Assembly (NCBI RefSeq): GCF_003130795.1
Contig: NZ_CP029354.1
Coordinates: 310,001 to 374,000, forward strand
Origin: Azospirillum thermophilum
GTDB lineage: Bacteria > Pseudomonadota > Alphaproteobacteria > Azospirillales > Azospirillaceae
DNA: 64,000 bases
Direction: 5' to 3'
The translations under genes were made by a program, and so were the position numbers. Below the pieces are notes generated by a model, which saw only the letters and a list, made by a program, of their open reading frames with translations, did no database searches and was not told the origin of the DNA. Every line of letters begins with the position of its first letter. The stretch's first letter is position 1. Shown in pieces: positions 41,563 through 51,216 of this stretch.

Positions 41563-43650
41563 ATGGGAGCGGCAACGGCCATCGGGCGGATCGTGGCGCG
41601 GCTCGACGCGCGGCTGCCGGCGCGGCGCGACCTGCTGTTCTCGCTGAAGACGGCCTTCGCCGGGCTGCTCGCCCTGTTCATCGCCTTCCGCCTGCAGCTG
41701 GAGCAGCCGGAATGGGCGATGATGACGGTCTACATCGTCTCCCAGCCGCTGGCCGGCATGCTGATCTCCAAGGGTGTCTACCGCATCCTCGGCACGCTGG
41801 CCGGGTCGGCGGCGGCGCTGACGCTGGTCGGGCTGGCCGCCCAGATCCCGGAGCTGTTCATTCCGGCCATCGCCCTGTGGCTCGGCGTCTGCGCCGCCGG
41901 GGCGACGGTGCTGCGCTCCAACCGCTCCTACGGCTTCGTGCTGGCGGGATACACGGCGCTGATCATCGGCTTCCCGGCGGCGCAGACCCCGTCGCTCGCC
42001 TTCGACCTCGCGGTGGCGCGGGCGACGGAGATCATCCTGGGCATCCTCGTCGCCTCGGCGGTCAACCGGATCGTCTTCCCGCAGTATGTCCGGACCGCCC
42101 TGCCGGCCCGCCTGCGCTCCGCCCTGCCGGGGGTGGCGGGCTACGCGGCGCGGGTGCTGCGCGGGGCCGGAACGGAGGTGCGGGAGGCGCGCCGCCGCCT
42201 GATCGGCGAGGCCCTGGCGCTGGAGGACATGACCGACCTCAGCGCCTTCGAGGCGCCGGAGCTGCGCCGCCGCACGCCGCAGGTCCGCCACTTCATCGGC
42301 GGCCTGCTGTCGGTGCTGTCCTCGGCCCTGGCGGTCCACGACCACATGGAGCGGCTGGAGACGGACCATGCCGACCGGCTGCTGGCCGATCTCGCCCCGG
42401 TGGTCGACCGGGTGGCCGGGGTGCTGGAGCGTCTGGCCGCCGATCCGCGCGCGCTCGACGATCCCGACCGGCTCGACCGCGAGCTGGCCGAGGGGGCGGA
42501 GCTGATCGACGCGCATCTGAAGAGCACGGTGACGCCGGACCGGGCGAGCGGGATCGACGTCGCCTTCCATGCGGTGGTGCTCGGCCGGCTGTGGACGATG
42601 GTGGCGGACCTGCGGGACTGCATCGCCACCCATCGCGAGATCGTCTCGCCGCGGGGGCGGCTGCCGGCGGCCGGGGCGGTGCGCAGCGGGCCGGCGCTGC
42701 ACGTCGACTACCGCCGCGCCGCGGTCAACGGGTTGCGCGCCGCCATCGCGCTGCTGATGATCTGCGCGATCTGGATCGTCACGGCCTGGCCGAACGGGCT
42801 CACCGCGGTGGTCATCGTCGGCGTGCTGTGCAGCCTGTTCGCCTCGCGCGACAACCCCGTGGCGGTCAGCCGGGAGTTCATCAAGGGGGCCGCCCCGGCG
42901 GCGCTCGCCGCCTTCTGCGTCAGCTTCCTGGTGCTGCCGCACCTGTCGGGCTTTCCGCTGCTGGCGGCGGCCCTGTTCCCCTTCCTGTTCGGGGCGGGTC
43001 TGGCGATGGTGAACCCGCGCATGGTCGGGCGCGGCACCGCCTTCGGCATCTTCTTCATCTCGCTGACCGCGCCGAGGAACGCGATGGGCTACGACCCCGC
43101 CGCCTTCCTCAACAACGCCATGGCGCTGTTCACCGGCATGGCCATCGCGGTGACCGCCTATGCGGTGATCTTCCCCAGCGACCGGCGCAGGATCGTCGAC
43201 CGGCTGATCGACGGCATGATCCGCGAGCTGCGCCGGCTGGCCGCCGATCCGGTGCTGCCGCGGCGGCGGCGGTTCGAGCATCGCATGTACGACCGCATCA
43301 ACCTGCTGCTGACCGGCGCCCCGCCGGCCGAGGTGGAGGGGCTGCTGCGCGGCGGGCTGGCGGCGCTGACCGTCGGGCTGGAGATGGCGCGGCTGCGCCG
43401 GCTTCTGCCGCAGCTTCCCGACGGCCCGGCGGGGGCGGTGCGCGCGCTGCTGTCGGCCCTGTCGGCGCAGCTCTCCGCCCCGCCCGGCACCGCGCCGGCC
43501 GCAGCGGCCGAGGCGGCGCGGCGGACCGAGGAGCGGCTGTTCGCGGCGCTCGGCGGCGGCGGGCCGGTGGTGGAGGCCATCGCCTCCGCAAGGCTGATCG
43601 GCGAAAGCCTGGCCGGCCAGCCGGGAGCCTTCACCCGCCGCGGCCGTTAA
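41563..43650 (+). CDS. FUSC-family (AaeB-like) efflux transporter
   Basis: A 695-residue inner-membrane protein of the aromatic-acid exporter/fusaric-acid-resistance type. It has two groups of about five to six hydrophobic helices (roughly residues 15-180 and 385-545) separated by a long soluble, helical region. Starting features are LFSLKTAFAGLLALFIAFRL and a repeat-like second-half segment INGLRAAIALLMICAIWIV-type helix. With the next two genes it forms an AaeB-AaeX-AaeA-like tripartite pump. It begins 76 nt after the carrier-protein ligase gene on the same strand, so it may be read with the biosynthetic arm and export its product; this is inference. Confidence 0.9.
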   Translation: MGAATAIGRIVARLDARLPARRDLLFSLKTAFAGLLALFIAFRLQLEQPEWAMMTVYIVSQPLAGMLISKGVYRILGTLAGSAAALTLVGLAAQIPELFIPAIALWLGVCAAGATVLRSNRSYGFVLAGYTALIIGFPAAQTPSLAFDLAVARATEIILGILVASAVNRIVFPQYVRTALPARLRSALPGVAGYAARVLRGAGTEVREARRRLIGEALALEDMTDLSAFEAPELRRRTPQVRHFIGGLLSVLSSALAVHDHMERLETDHADRLLADLAPVVDRVAGVLERLAADPRALDDPDRLDRELAEGAELIDAHLKSTVTPDRASGIDVAFHAVVLGRLWTMVADLRDCIATHREIVSPRGRLPAAGAVRSGPALHVDYRRAAVNGLRAAIALLMICAIWIVTAWPNGLTAVVIVGVLCSLFASRDNPVAVSREFIKGAAPAALAAFCVSFLVLPHLSGFPLLAAALFPFLFGAGLAMVNPRMVGRGTAFGIFFISLTAPRNAMGYDPAAFLNNAMALFTGMAIAVTAYAVIFPSDRRRIVDRLIDGMIRELRRLAADPVLPRRRRFEHRMYDRINLLLTGAPPAEVEGLLRGGLAALTVGLEMARLRRLLPQLPDGPAGAVRALLSALSAQLSAPPGTAPAAAAEAARRTEERLFAALGGGGPVVEAIASARLIGESLAGQPGAFTRRGR

Positions 43651-43690
43651 CGAAGTCCGGGAAACCGCGGCGCGAAACGGGGGAGGCTCC

Positions 43691-43882
43691 ATGCGCAGCA
43701 TCGAGATCGCCGGCGTCACCGTCGCCCCCTTCGCCCTGCATGTGCTGGAGGCCGCCGTCCTCTATGCGCTGCTGCAGGCCCTGCTGGTGCGGCTGAACGC
43801 CTACCGGCTGGTCTGGCACCGGCCGCTGTTCGACACGGCCCTCTTCGTCAGCCTCGTGAGCGTGGTGACCCTATGCCAATGA
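43691..43882 (+). CDS. DUF1656 (AaeX-like) small membrane protein
   Basis: 63 residues with two predicted membrane helices (about residues 12-35 and 45-62). The opening RSIEIAGVTVAPFALHVLEA is typical of DUF1656/AaeX, the small partner of FUSC-type pumps. It starts 40 nt after the FUSC gene and overlaps the following HlyD gene by 10 nt, showing an operon. The precise role of this partner is unknown. Confidence 0.88.
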   Translation: MRSIEIAGVTVAPFALHVLEAAVLYALLQALLVRLNAYRLVWHRPLFDTALFVSLVSVVTLCQ

Positions 43883-44772
43883 TCCTTCCCGCCCTGCGCG
43901 TCCTGGTCACGCTGGCTGCGGTGGCGCTCGCCGCCGTGCTCGGCTGGGCGCTCTGGCAGCATTACATGCTGGAGCCCTGGACGCGCGACGCCCGGGTGCG
44001 CGCCGACGTGGTGACCATCGCCCCCGACGTGTCGGGCGTGGTGGTCGAGGTGCGGGCGCGCGACAACCAGCAGGTCGCCAGGGGGGAGGTTCTGTTCACC
44101 ATCGACCAGGAGCGCTACCGGCTGGCGCTGGTCCAGGCGGAGGCCCAGGCGGACTCGCGGCGCAGCGACTGGATGTCCCAGCGCTCCCAGGCGGAGCGGC
44201 GCGAGCAGCTCGGCCGTTTCGCCTCGGCCGAGGAGCGCGAGCGGATGGAGGCCGGCGCCGCCATGGCGCGGGGCGCCTACGACCAGGCGCTCGCCGCCCG
44301 CGACGTGGCGCGGCTGAACCTGGAGCGGACGGAGGTGAAGGCGCCGGTCGACGGCTATGTGACCAACCTGTCGGTCAATGCCGGCGACTATGCGACGGCG
44401 GGCAAGCCGATGCTGGCGGTGATCGACCGGACCTCCTTCTGGGTCAGCGGCTATTTCGAGGAGACGAAGATCCCGGCGATCCACGAGGGCGATCCGGTCA
44501 CGGTCGAGCTGCTCGGCGGCCGGCAGGCGATCGCCGGCCATGTCGAGGGCGTCAGCCGCGCCATCGCCGACCGCGAGAACCGTACCGGCGACGAACTGCT
44601 GGCCGACGTGAACCCGACCTTCACCTGGGTCCGGCTGGCCCAGCGCATTCCCGTGCGCATCCGGCTGGATCAGGTACCGGAGGGGGTGCGGCTGGTGGCC
44701 GGGATGACCTGCACCGTGACCGTCACCCCCGGCGGCTCCGGGCGCCGCCCGGCGCTGCTGTCCCTGCGCTGA
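43873..44772 (+). CDS. HlyD-family periplasmic adaptor (AaeA/EmrA-like)
   Basis: A 299-residue membrane-fusion protein. One N-terminal membrane anchor (about residues 5-28), then the biotinyl-lipoyl-like half VRADVVTIAPDVSGVVVEV, a helical hairpin (about 75-145), the second lipoyl half VKAPVDGYVTNLSVNAGDYA and a beta-barrel domain ending in a C-terminal PGGSGRRPALLSLR. It bridges the FUSC pump to an outer-membrane channel; no TolC-type gene is in the window. It overlaps the DUF1656 gene by 10 nt and is the last gene of this plus-strand run. Confidence 0.9.
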   Translation: MPMILPALRVLVTLAAVALAAVLGWALWQHYMLEPWTRDARVRADVVTIAPDVSGVVVEVRARDNQQVARGEVLFTIDQERYRLALVQAEAQADSRRSDWMSQRSQAERREQLGRFASAEERERMEAGAAMARGAYDQALAARDVARLNLERTEVKAPVDGYVTNLSVNAGDYATAGKPMLAVIDRTSFWVSGYFEETKIPAIHEGDPVTVELLGGRQAIAGHVEGVSRAIADRENRTGDELLADVNPTFTWVRLAQRIPVRIRLDQVPEGVRLVAGMTCTVTVTPGGSGRRPALLSLR

Positions 44773-44808
44773 GCGGTGCCGCGTGGAGCGGTGCCACGGG
44801 GAGCTGTG

Positions 44809-45639
44809 CTACGGGGCGGACCGCCCGGTCGCGGCGCGCAGCTCCTCACCCAGCAGGGTGGAGCGCGGGGTGACGCGGTCGGGCTCGCACAGGTAGATGT
44901 CCGGCGCGGCCTGCACGGTCGGCGTCATGCCGGCCGAGCGCAGCATCGCCAGCACCGCCGCGTGGTCGGGAATCCACCAGTTCGTGTGGTCCTTGCAGAA
45001 GGAGCCCTCGATGAAGGACAGGCGTGGCCAGCCGGGCTGTCCGATGAGGTCCATGTTCTGGAAGTCGGTGTCGCCGCGCGAGGCCTGCGACACCGCCTCG
45101 CCCGGCATGCGCAGGGACTGGAAGACCAGCATGCGGCCCACCTTCTCCGCCACGAGGTCGAGGCCGAGCAGCGGATAGCGCAGGTGGTAGAACACCCCCA
45201 TGAAGAGGACGAGGTCGAAGCGCTCCGTCCAGCGGGCGAGGTCGTAGACCTGACACTGGCGGAAGCGGATGCGGTCCTCCAGCCCGAACTGGCCGGCCGC
45301 CCAGCGGGCCTGGTCCAGATACATGGAGTTCATGTCGATCGCCGTCACCCGCGCGCCGCGCTTGGCCAGCTCCAGGCTGTAGAAGCCGGCGTTGCAGCCG
45401 ATGTCGAGGGCCGTCCAGCCGGACAGATCCTCCGGGATCCGGTCGCGGAACTGGCGCCACTTCCAACCCGGGAAATCGCCGAAATGGTGGTCCGGGCAGG
45501 TCTGCCGGCCGTCGGGCAGATGCAGGTTGTGGAACCAGTGCCCCAGAGCGTCGATGTCCCGGCGCGACGTCTTCCCGGCTGGCGATTTCCCCTCCGGCCG
45601 CGGCTGCCCGGGGGTCGGATCCTTCAGCGGAACATCCAT
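44809..45639 (-). CDS. SAM-dependent methyltransferase, CmoB-like (possibly TIGR04290 type)
   Basis: A 276-residue cytosolic methyltransferase. The SAM motif is WTALDIGCNAGFYSLELAKR, with acidic post-I segment VTAIDMNSMYLDQARW and the later FDLVLFMGVFYHLRYPLLGLD. The segment PGWKWRQFRDRIPEDLSG upstream of the SAM motif is typical of the CmoB/DUF1698-related group. I recall a family named TIGR04290 with this layout, associated with sugar-modifying loci, but cannot confirm it. It is convergent with the efflux operon, so it is probably not part of the NRPS pathway, although a tailoring O-methylation cannot be excluded. Confidence 0.8.
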   Translation of the reverse strand: MDVPLKDPTPGQPRPEGKSPAGKTSRRDIDALGHWFHNLHLPDGRQTCPDHHFGDFPGWKWRQFRDRIPEDLSGWTALDIGCNAGFYSLELAKRGARVTAIDMNSMYLDQARWAAGQFGLEDRIRFRQCQVYDLARWTERFDLVLFMGVFYHLRYPLLGLDLVAEKVGRMLVFQSLRMPGEAVSQASRGDTDFQNMDLIGQPGWPRLSFIEGSFCKDHTNWWIPDHAAVLAMLRSAGMTPTVQAAPDIYLCEPDRVTPRSTLLGEELRAATGRSAP

Positions 45640-45739
45640 GGCGCAACTCTTCCTGGTTTGACGGACAACCTTCCGTCAACACCGGACTGCTGCAGCGGTT
45701 CCGCTGCGGCCTCCGCCGGGGAACGGGAAGCGCCGGCCG

Positions 45740-47410
45740 TCAGGCGGCGCGGATGAAGGAGAGGAAGGTCTCCACCTCCCGGCGCAGGCTGTCCGACTGC
45801 GCCGACACCTCCTGCGACGCACCAAGGACCTGGGTGGCGGCGGTGCCGGTCTGGCTGGCGGCCTCGTTCACCTGCACGATGCTGCCGGTGACCATCTCCG
45901 TTCCCTGGGCGGCCTGCTGGACGTTGCGGGTGATCTCGCCGGTGGTGGCGTTCTGCTCCTCGATGGCGGCGGCGATGGCCGAGGCGATCTCGTTGATCGA
46001 GGCGATGGTGCCGACGATGCCGTCGATGGCCTCGACCGTTCCCTGGGTGGCCGCCTGCACCGCGGCGATCTGGCCGGCGATCTCCTCGGTGGCGCGGCCG
46101 GTCTGGGCGGCCAGCGTCTTCACCTCGGACGCCACCACGGCGAAGCCCTTGCCGGCCTCGCCGGCGCGCGCCGCCTCGATGGTGGCGTTCAGCGCCAGCA
46201 GGTTGGTCTGGCTGGCGATGTCCTGGATCAGCCGCACCACCTCGCCGATGCGCTCCGCCGCCTCGGCGAGGCCGTGGACCGACAGGATGGTCCGCTGCGC
46301 CTGGGTCGCGGCGGTGGAGGCGATGCTGGTCGAGCTGGCGACCTGCCGGCCGATCTCCTGGATCGAGGCGGCCATCTCCTCGGTGGCCGCCGCCACGGTC
46401 TGCACGTTGGCGCTGGTCTGTTCCGCCGCCCTGGCCGACTGCCCGGCCTGCGTGTTGGTCCGGTCGGCCAGCACCGCCATCGTCCGGGCGGTATCGGTGA
46501 GTTGGGCCGAGGCGGAGGAGACGCTGCCCAGCACCATGGTGACGGAGCGTTCGAAGGCGGCGATGTGCTGCTCGATCTGCTTCTGGCGGGTTTCCTTGCG
46601 GGCCTGCTCGGACTGCTTCTCCTCCTCGAGGGCGCGATTGGTGATGGCGGCGTTCTTGAACACCTCCAGGGAGCGCGCCAGCGATCCCACCTCGTCCCGC
46701 TGGCCGGTGCCGGCCACCAGGATGTCGAGGTCGCCCCTTGCCAGCCGCTCCATCAGCGTGGCGATGCCGCCGAGCGGCCGGATGACGCGGCCGAGCGTGG
46801 TGACCAGAGCGAAGACGATCGAGGCCATCCCCAGCAGGACGCAGAACCCGAGCAGCAGACGGGACCAGCGATAGGTCTCCTGGCCCTCCCCATAGATCGC
46901 GGAGGCGCCCTCGATCTGGATGTCCACCAGCCGCCCGATGGCCTCGGTGACCGGATCGATCGCCGGATAGAGCGAGGCCGTCACGAAGCGGTCGAGCCCG
47001 TCGCGGTCCCCGGCGGCCAGCAAGGCACGCAGTGCCGAGATCGCGGCGGCGGCCTGCTCCATGCGCTGCCTCGCCTCGCCCGCCTGCCGCTTCTCCTCGT
47101 CGTCCATGTAGGTGTCCATGTAGGCCGACCAGCGCGTCCTGATCTCGCCGACCGCCTGATCGATCGCCTGCCCGCCCTGCTCCCAGCCCAGGGCGCCGCT
47201 GCGCACCTTGTGTGCGGTGTCCACGATGTTGACGGCATACATGTCCGAAGCGACCTTCAGATCGCGCAAAGGAACGATGCGGTCATGAAAGATGCCCTCG
47301 ATCCCCTCATTGGATCTCATCAATGAAACCCATCCCGTCGCGGAGATGGCCAGCAGAAGAAGGCTCAATGCGCCGAGAGCAACCAGGAGCCGGGTTTTGA
47401 TCGTCGTCAA
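45740..47410 (-). CDS. Methyl-accepting chemotaxis protein
   Basis: A transmembrane chemoreceptor of about 556 residues. First membrane helix near [20 protein letters not shown], a four-helix-bundle-type periplasmic ligand domain (4HB/Tar-like, about 35-200), second membrane helix [19 protein letters not shown], a HAMP domain ([20 protein letters not shown]) and the cytoplasmic signalling domain with the hairpin tip [20 protein letters not shown] and [21 protein letters not shown] prefer the TTG at 47410 because AGGGAG precedes it and the protein then starts [15 protein letters not shown] 47446 would add 12 residues. The ligand is unknown. Confidence 0.92.
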   Translation of the reverse strand: MTTIKTRLLVALGALSLLLLAISATGWVSLMRSNEGIEGIFHDRIVPLRDLKVASDMYAVNIVDTAHKVRSGALGWEQGGQAIDQAVGEIRTRWSAYMDTYMDDEEKRQAGEARQRMEQAAAAISALRALLAAGDRDGLDRFVTASLYPAIDPVTEAIGRLVDIQIEGASAIYGEGQETYRWSRLLLGFCVLLGMASIVFALVTTLGRVIRPLGGIATLMERLARGDLDILVAGTGQRDEVGSLARSLEVFKNAAITNRALEEEKQSEQARKETRQKQIEQHIAAFERSVTMVLGSVSSASAQLTDTARTMAVLADRTNTQAGQSARAAEQTSANVQTVAAATEEMAASIQEIGRQVASSTSIASTAATQAQRTILSVHGLAEAAERIGEVVRLIQDIASQTNLLALNATIEAARAGEAGKGFAVVASEVKTLAAQTGRATEEIAGQIAAVQAATQGTVEAIDGIVGTIASINEIASAIAAAIEEQNATTGEITRNVQQAAQGTEMVTGSIVQVNEAASQTGTAATQVLGASQEVSAQSDSLRREVETFLSFIRAA

Positions 47411-48035
47411 GTCGCTCTCCCTGAGCGGGGGCCGGGGTGCACACAAGGATATGATTGTCTGGAGTTTATATCAAATACTCCGAAGGTCACGAGATGGGGC
47501 CGTCCCCTATGACGTAGTGGCGGCTTCGTCATAGGGAGCCGATAGCAAATGACGGTGCCTTGCTCCGATGTGGCGTCCTACAAAAGTACGGTGTTTTGCA
47601 GAAATTTCTTGAATGGGAGATCTTTGTTTCCTGGACGTGATCATAAAGTTCATGGCGCCGAATCCATGGCCGGCGATGCCGAGTCCCGTGCTCGTTCCCT
47701 TCCGGAGCGGCACACGCTCCCGGCGTCGGCGGCAACCTGCAAAGGTCTCCCCATGGTGGACGGCAGCCGCGCCGCTTGCCGGCCGGTCTCCGCCACCGGA
47801 AGGGAGGAATGGCGGCCGGCCCGGTGCAATCCCAGGATCCGGCGGACGGCCGTCGACTGAGGCAGCCTGTCGCTGCGCCAATCTTCTCCTGTTCCCGCCG
47901 GGCGATCCGCGATACCAGGGACGGCTCGCGGCGGCAGCCCGTCCACGAGTCCTTAACCTTTCCTTGCGACGATTACGCGTCTTAAATATCGGTATATGCA
48001 ACCCATTGATGGAATCGGGGAGGTCCGGCATCCGA
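47411..48035. other. Long divergent intergenic region between the chemoreceptor and GGDEF-EAL genes
   Basis: About 625 nt, AT-richer in its left third. It holds a perfect 10-bp inverted repeat (47505-47536) and must hold two divergent promoters. Several open frames cross it, but none has both a ribosome site and a recognisable product. The long plus-strand frame entering from 47613 is probably non-coding before 48036. Confidence 0.5.
47505..47536. repeat. Perfect inverted repeat upstream of the chemoreceptor gene
   Basis: CCCTATGACG (47505-47514) and CGTCATAGGG (47527-47536) are exact reverse complements around a 12-nt spacer, 95 nt upstream of the chemoreceptor start. The spacing suits a dimeric regulator or a hairpin; no T tract follows. 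Confidence 0.5.
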
Positions 48036-50010
48036 ATGAGTGATCGGCCAATCCCCGCGCCCGGGCCGGCGGACGATGGCGAGGCGGGGCGCTCCCCGGC
48101 CATTCCGATGGACCTGCGGCGCCGGCTTGCCGGCCTGCACGGCGATGCGGTCCTGACGGTCGCCGCGGACGGACGGGTGCTGGACAGCCAGCCGGCCTTT
48201 CCGCCGCTGGACTGGAGCTTCACGCGCCCCGACGGGACGGAGGCGACGGTCGAGCTGACGATGGTCCCGGTGCCGGAGTGCGGCGGCGCGGCACGGCTGG
48301 CCGTCGCCCGCGATGTCAGCGCCCGCCGGCTGATCGAGCAGCGCATGCTGCTGTCGGAGCAGAAGTTCGCCAAGCTGTTCGCCATCAGCCCGGATCCGAT
48401 GATCGTCTCGGAGATCGCGACGGGCCGTATCCTGGACGTGAACCTCAGCTTCTGCACCACCTTCGGCTTCTCGCGCGAGGAGGTGCTGGGCCGCAGCACG
48501 ATCGGGATCGGGCTGTGGAACGATCCGCAGCAGCGGGCGGACACGGTGGCGCAGATGCGCCGGCAGGGCCAGCTGCGCAACCACGAGGTGGAGTTCCGCG
48601 CCAAGGACGGGCGGCTGATCTCGGTCCAGGGCTCGTCGGCCGAGGTGGTGATCGAGGGGCGGCCCTGCTGGCTGGTGCAGTTCAAGGACATCACCGAGAG
48701 CAAGGCCCACCTGGCGATGGTGGAGTTCCTGGCCCACCACGACTCGCTGACCGGCCTGCCCAACCGCAAGCGCCTGCACGAGGCGGTGACCGACCGGATC
48801 CTGCGGGACGGCGAGACGAACGGCGGCTTCGCCCTGATGCTGATCGACCTCGACCGTTTCAAGGAGATCAACGACACGCTGGGCCATCATGTCGGGGACG
48901 AGCTGCTGCGGCTGGTCGCGGCGCGGCTGCAGGAGACGGCCGCCCTGCGCACCGGCTTCGTGTCCCGGCTGGGCGGCGACGAGTTCGCGGTGCTGCTGCC
49001 CGACGAGGGGGTGGAGCAGGCCAAGAGCTGGGCGGCCGATTTCCTGTCCCTGATGCGCCAGCCCTTCGCGCTGGAGGGCCTGCGGATCGAGGTCGGGGCC
49101 AGCATCGGCATCGCCGTCTATCCGATCGACGGCCGCGACTCCTCCACGCTGCTGCGCTGCGCCGACGTCGCCATGTACATCGCCAAGCGCAAGCAGACCG
49201 GCTATTCGCACTACATCGCCCAGGCCGACACGCACAGCGCCACCCGCCTCGCCCTGATGGCAGAGCTGGGGGAGGCGATGCGCGCCGGCCATCTGTGCCT
49301 GCACTACCAGCCGATCCTGCGGGTGCGCGAAGGGACCGTCAGCGGCATGGAGGCGCTGGTCCGCTGGCAGCACCCGCTCTACGGCCTGATCCCGCCCGGC
49401 GACTTCGTGCCGATGGCGGAGATGAGCGACCAGATCCACGACCTGACGGGCTGGGTGCTGAACGCCGCGGTGGCCCAGGCGGTGACGTGGCGGCAGTCCG
49501 GCCACCGCTGGCGCATGGCGGTCAACCTGTCGGCGCGCAACCTGATCAACGACGGCCTGCCGGACCTGGTGCGCGCGGTCCTGGAGCAGCACGGGCTTCC
49601 TCCCGGCCGGCTGGAGCTGGAGATCACCGAAACGGCGATGATGGCCGATCCCGACCGCGCCCTGTCGGTGCTGACCCGCATCGCCGATCTGGGGGTGGAG
49701 ATCGCCATCGACGATTTCGGGACGGGCTACTCCTCCTTCACCACGCTGCGCCGGCTGCCGCCGGTCGCCACGCTGAAGATCGACCAGTCCTTCGTGCGGC
49801 GGATGCTGGGGGGACGCCGACGCGGCGGTGGTCCACACCATGATCCTGCTGGCGAACCGGCTCGGCACCCGCGCCGTCGCCGAGGGGGTGGAGAGCACCG
49901 AGCTGCTGGCCGCCCTGCGGCGGATCGGCTGTCCGGAGGCGCAGGGCTATGCCATCGCCCGCCCGATGGAGGCCGCGATGGTCGAGCGCTGGTCCCTGCA
50001 GGGACATTGA
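48036..50010 (+). pseudogene. PAS-GGDEF-EAL c-di-GMP signalling protein with a frameshift near the end of the EAL domain
   Basis: A protein of about 657 residues if the frame is restored. A PAS domain (FAISPDPMIVSEIATGRILD, FKDITESKA) is followed by a diguanylate cyclase domain with intact RLGGDEFAVLL and an EAL domain with MEALVRWQHP, TETAMM and DDFGTGYSSF. After KIDQSFVRRMLG a G6 run at 49808-49813 shifts the frame; with five Gs it continues DADAAVVHTMILLANRLG and AEGVES to a stop at 50010. As read, the last part of EAL, including the AEGVES motif, would be lost or replaced. Sequencing error is likely. GGGGAGG lies upstream of ATG 48036, with long spacing. Confidence 0.85.
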
Positions 50011-50026
50011 GGCGGCGCCGCCGCCG

Positions 50027-50491
50027 TCAGGCGCGGTCCAGCTCCTGCGCCGCCCGGTCGAGCGCGAGGCGGAGCTGGTTGCGGCTGTAGGGCTTGGTCA
50101 GGACGGCGAAGGGCTGGGCGGCGGCGGCCCGCTCCAGCGTCGCCCGGTCGTTGTGGGCGGTCAGGAACAGGCTGCGGATGCCGTAGAGCCGCCGGATGTC
50201 GTGCGCCGCCTCCACCCCGTCGGTGCCGCCCGCCAGCCGGATGTCCATCAGGACGAGGTCGGGGCGCGTCGCCCCGGCCTCCCGCACCGCCTCCGGCCCT
50301 TCGGCCAGGACACCGCACACGCTGTGGCCGAGCACCTCCAGCATCATCTCCAGATCCATGGCGGCGATCGCCTCGTCCTCCACCACGAGGACGCGCAGGC
50401 TGCGCGTCCGCCGCCCTTCCGGTCCTGCGCACTCCTCGACGGCGGGAACCGGTGGGATGTCCCGGCCTGCGGCCTGCGTGACGCTGATCAT
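50027..50491 (-). CDS. Response regulator receiver protein
   Basis: A single-domain regulator of about 154 residues with the acidic pocket VLVVEDEAIAAMDLEMML, the phosphoacceptor Asp in PDLVLMDIRLAGGTDG, the switch Thr in SLFLTAHND and the conserved Lys in AVLTKPYSR. The N-terminal 35 residues are a disordered Pro/Glu-rich leader. There is no DNA-binding domain, so it acts by protein contact or as a phosphate sink. ATG 50491 is chosen because AGGACCTGGAAGAG precedes it. It is divergent from the methanogen-output-domain and HisKA_2 kinase genes, its likely partners. Confidence 0.87.
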   Translation of the reverse strand: MISVTQAAGRDIPPVPAVEECAGPEGRRTRSLRVLVVEDEAIAAMDLEMMLEVLGHSVCGVLAEGPEAVREAGATRPDLVLMDIRLAGGTDGVEAAHDIRRLYGIRSLFLTAHNDRATLERAAAAQPFAVLTKPYSRNQLRLALDRAAQELDRA

Positions 50492-50659
50492 CTCTTCCAG
50501 GTCCTGGATGTCCGGTTGCCGATGCACGGCCGATACGGCCTGCTGCAAACCGGTGTGCGGCTCACCACGTTCGGATGTATGCACCCTAGGCAGCTTGAAC
50601 GGGGCTGACAACCCGCACAAAAGTCATGAAGATGCCGGGGCGAGGCAGGAGAGGGCGAG

Positions 50660-51211
50660 ATGACGGACAACCTGGACGGGCCGCGGACGGCGGCCGACCT
50701 ACCGATTCCGCTGGAACGCGACCTGTTCCTGCGCACGCTGATCCGCGAACTGGCCGGGACGCTGGAGGAGGTGGTCGGGCTGCGCGAGGCGTCGGGCTAC
50801 ATCAGCGTGGTCGGCGGGCGCATCGGCGAGTGGCTGGACCGCGAGTACCGCGAGGGCTTCGGCACCGGCCGGCTGGACCGCGGGCAGGTGGCCGACGCGC
50901 TGGTCGACCTGAAGCGCCGCATCCGGGGCGACTTCTTCATCATGGAGCAGACGGACGACCGCATCGTGCTGGGCAACCGGGCCTGCCCCTTCGCCGAGAA
51001 GGTGGTCGGCCGGCCGAGCATGTGCATGATGACCAGCAACGTCTTCGGCCAGATCACCGCGCGCAACCTGGGCTATGCCAAGGTCGAACTGCAGGAGACC
51101 ATCGCGCAGGGTGCCGCCGGCTGCCGCGTCGTCGTCCATCTCCGCGAGACGCCGGCCGCCGCCGCCGCGGACGGGCGCGAGTATTTCGCTCCGTCCACCC
51201 CCTCCGGCTGA
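50660..51211 (+). CDS. Methanogen output domain 1 (MetOD1)-like protein
   Basis: A 183-residue protein with a conserved middle part: [42 protein letters not shown], and [29 protein letters not shown] with two to three Cys residues that could bind a metal or cluster. This matches my memory of the MetOD1 family, a sensory or output domain often beside histidine kinases. The tail is Ala-rich. It ends 5 nt before the HisKA_2 kinase gene and so is probably its partner. No catalytic role can be assigned. Confidence 0.75.
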   Translation: MTDNLDGPRTAADLPIPLERDLFLRTLIRELAGTLEEVVGLREASGYISVVGGRIGEWLDREYREGFGTGRLDRGQVADALVDLKRRIRGDFFIMEQTDDRIVLGNRACPFAEKVVGRPSMCMMTSNVFGQITARNLGYAKVELQETIAQGAAGCRVVVHLRETPAAAAADGREYFAPSTPSG

Positions 51212-51216
51212 CCGGC

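Noticed and set aside
44770..44820. Three imperfect 15-nt repeats (GGAGCGGTGCCACGG-like) between the pump and methyltransferase genes
   Set aside because: Short, imperfect and GC-rich in GC-rich DNA; could easily be chance.
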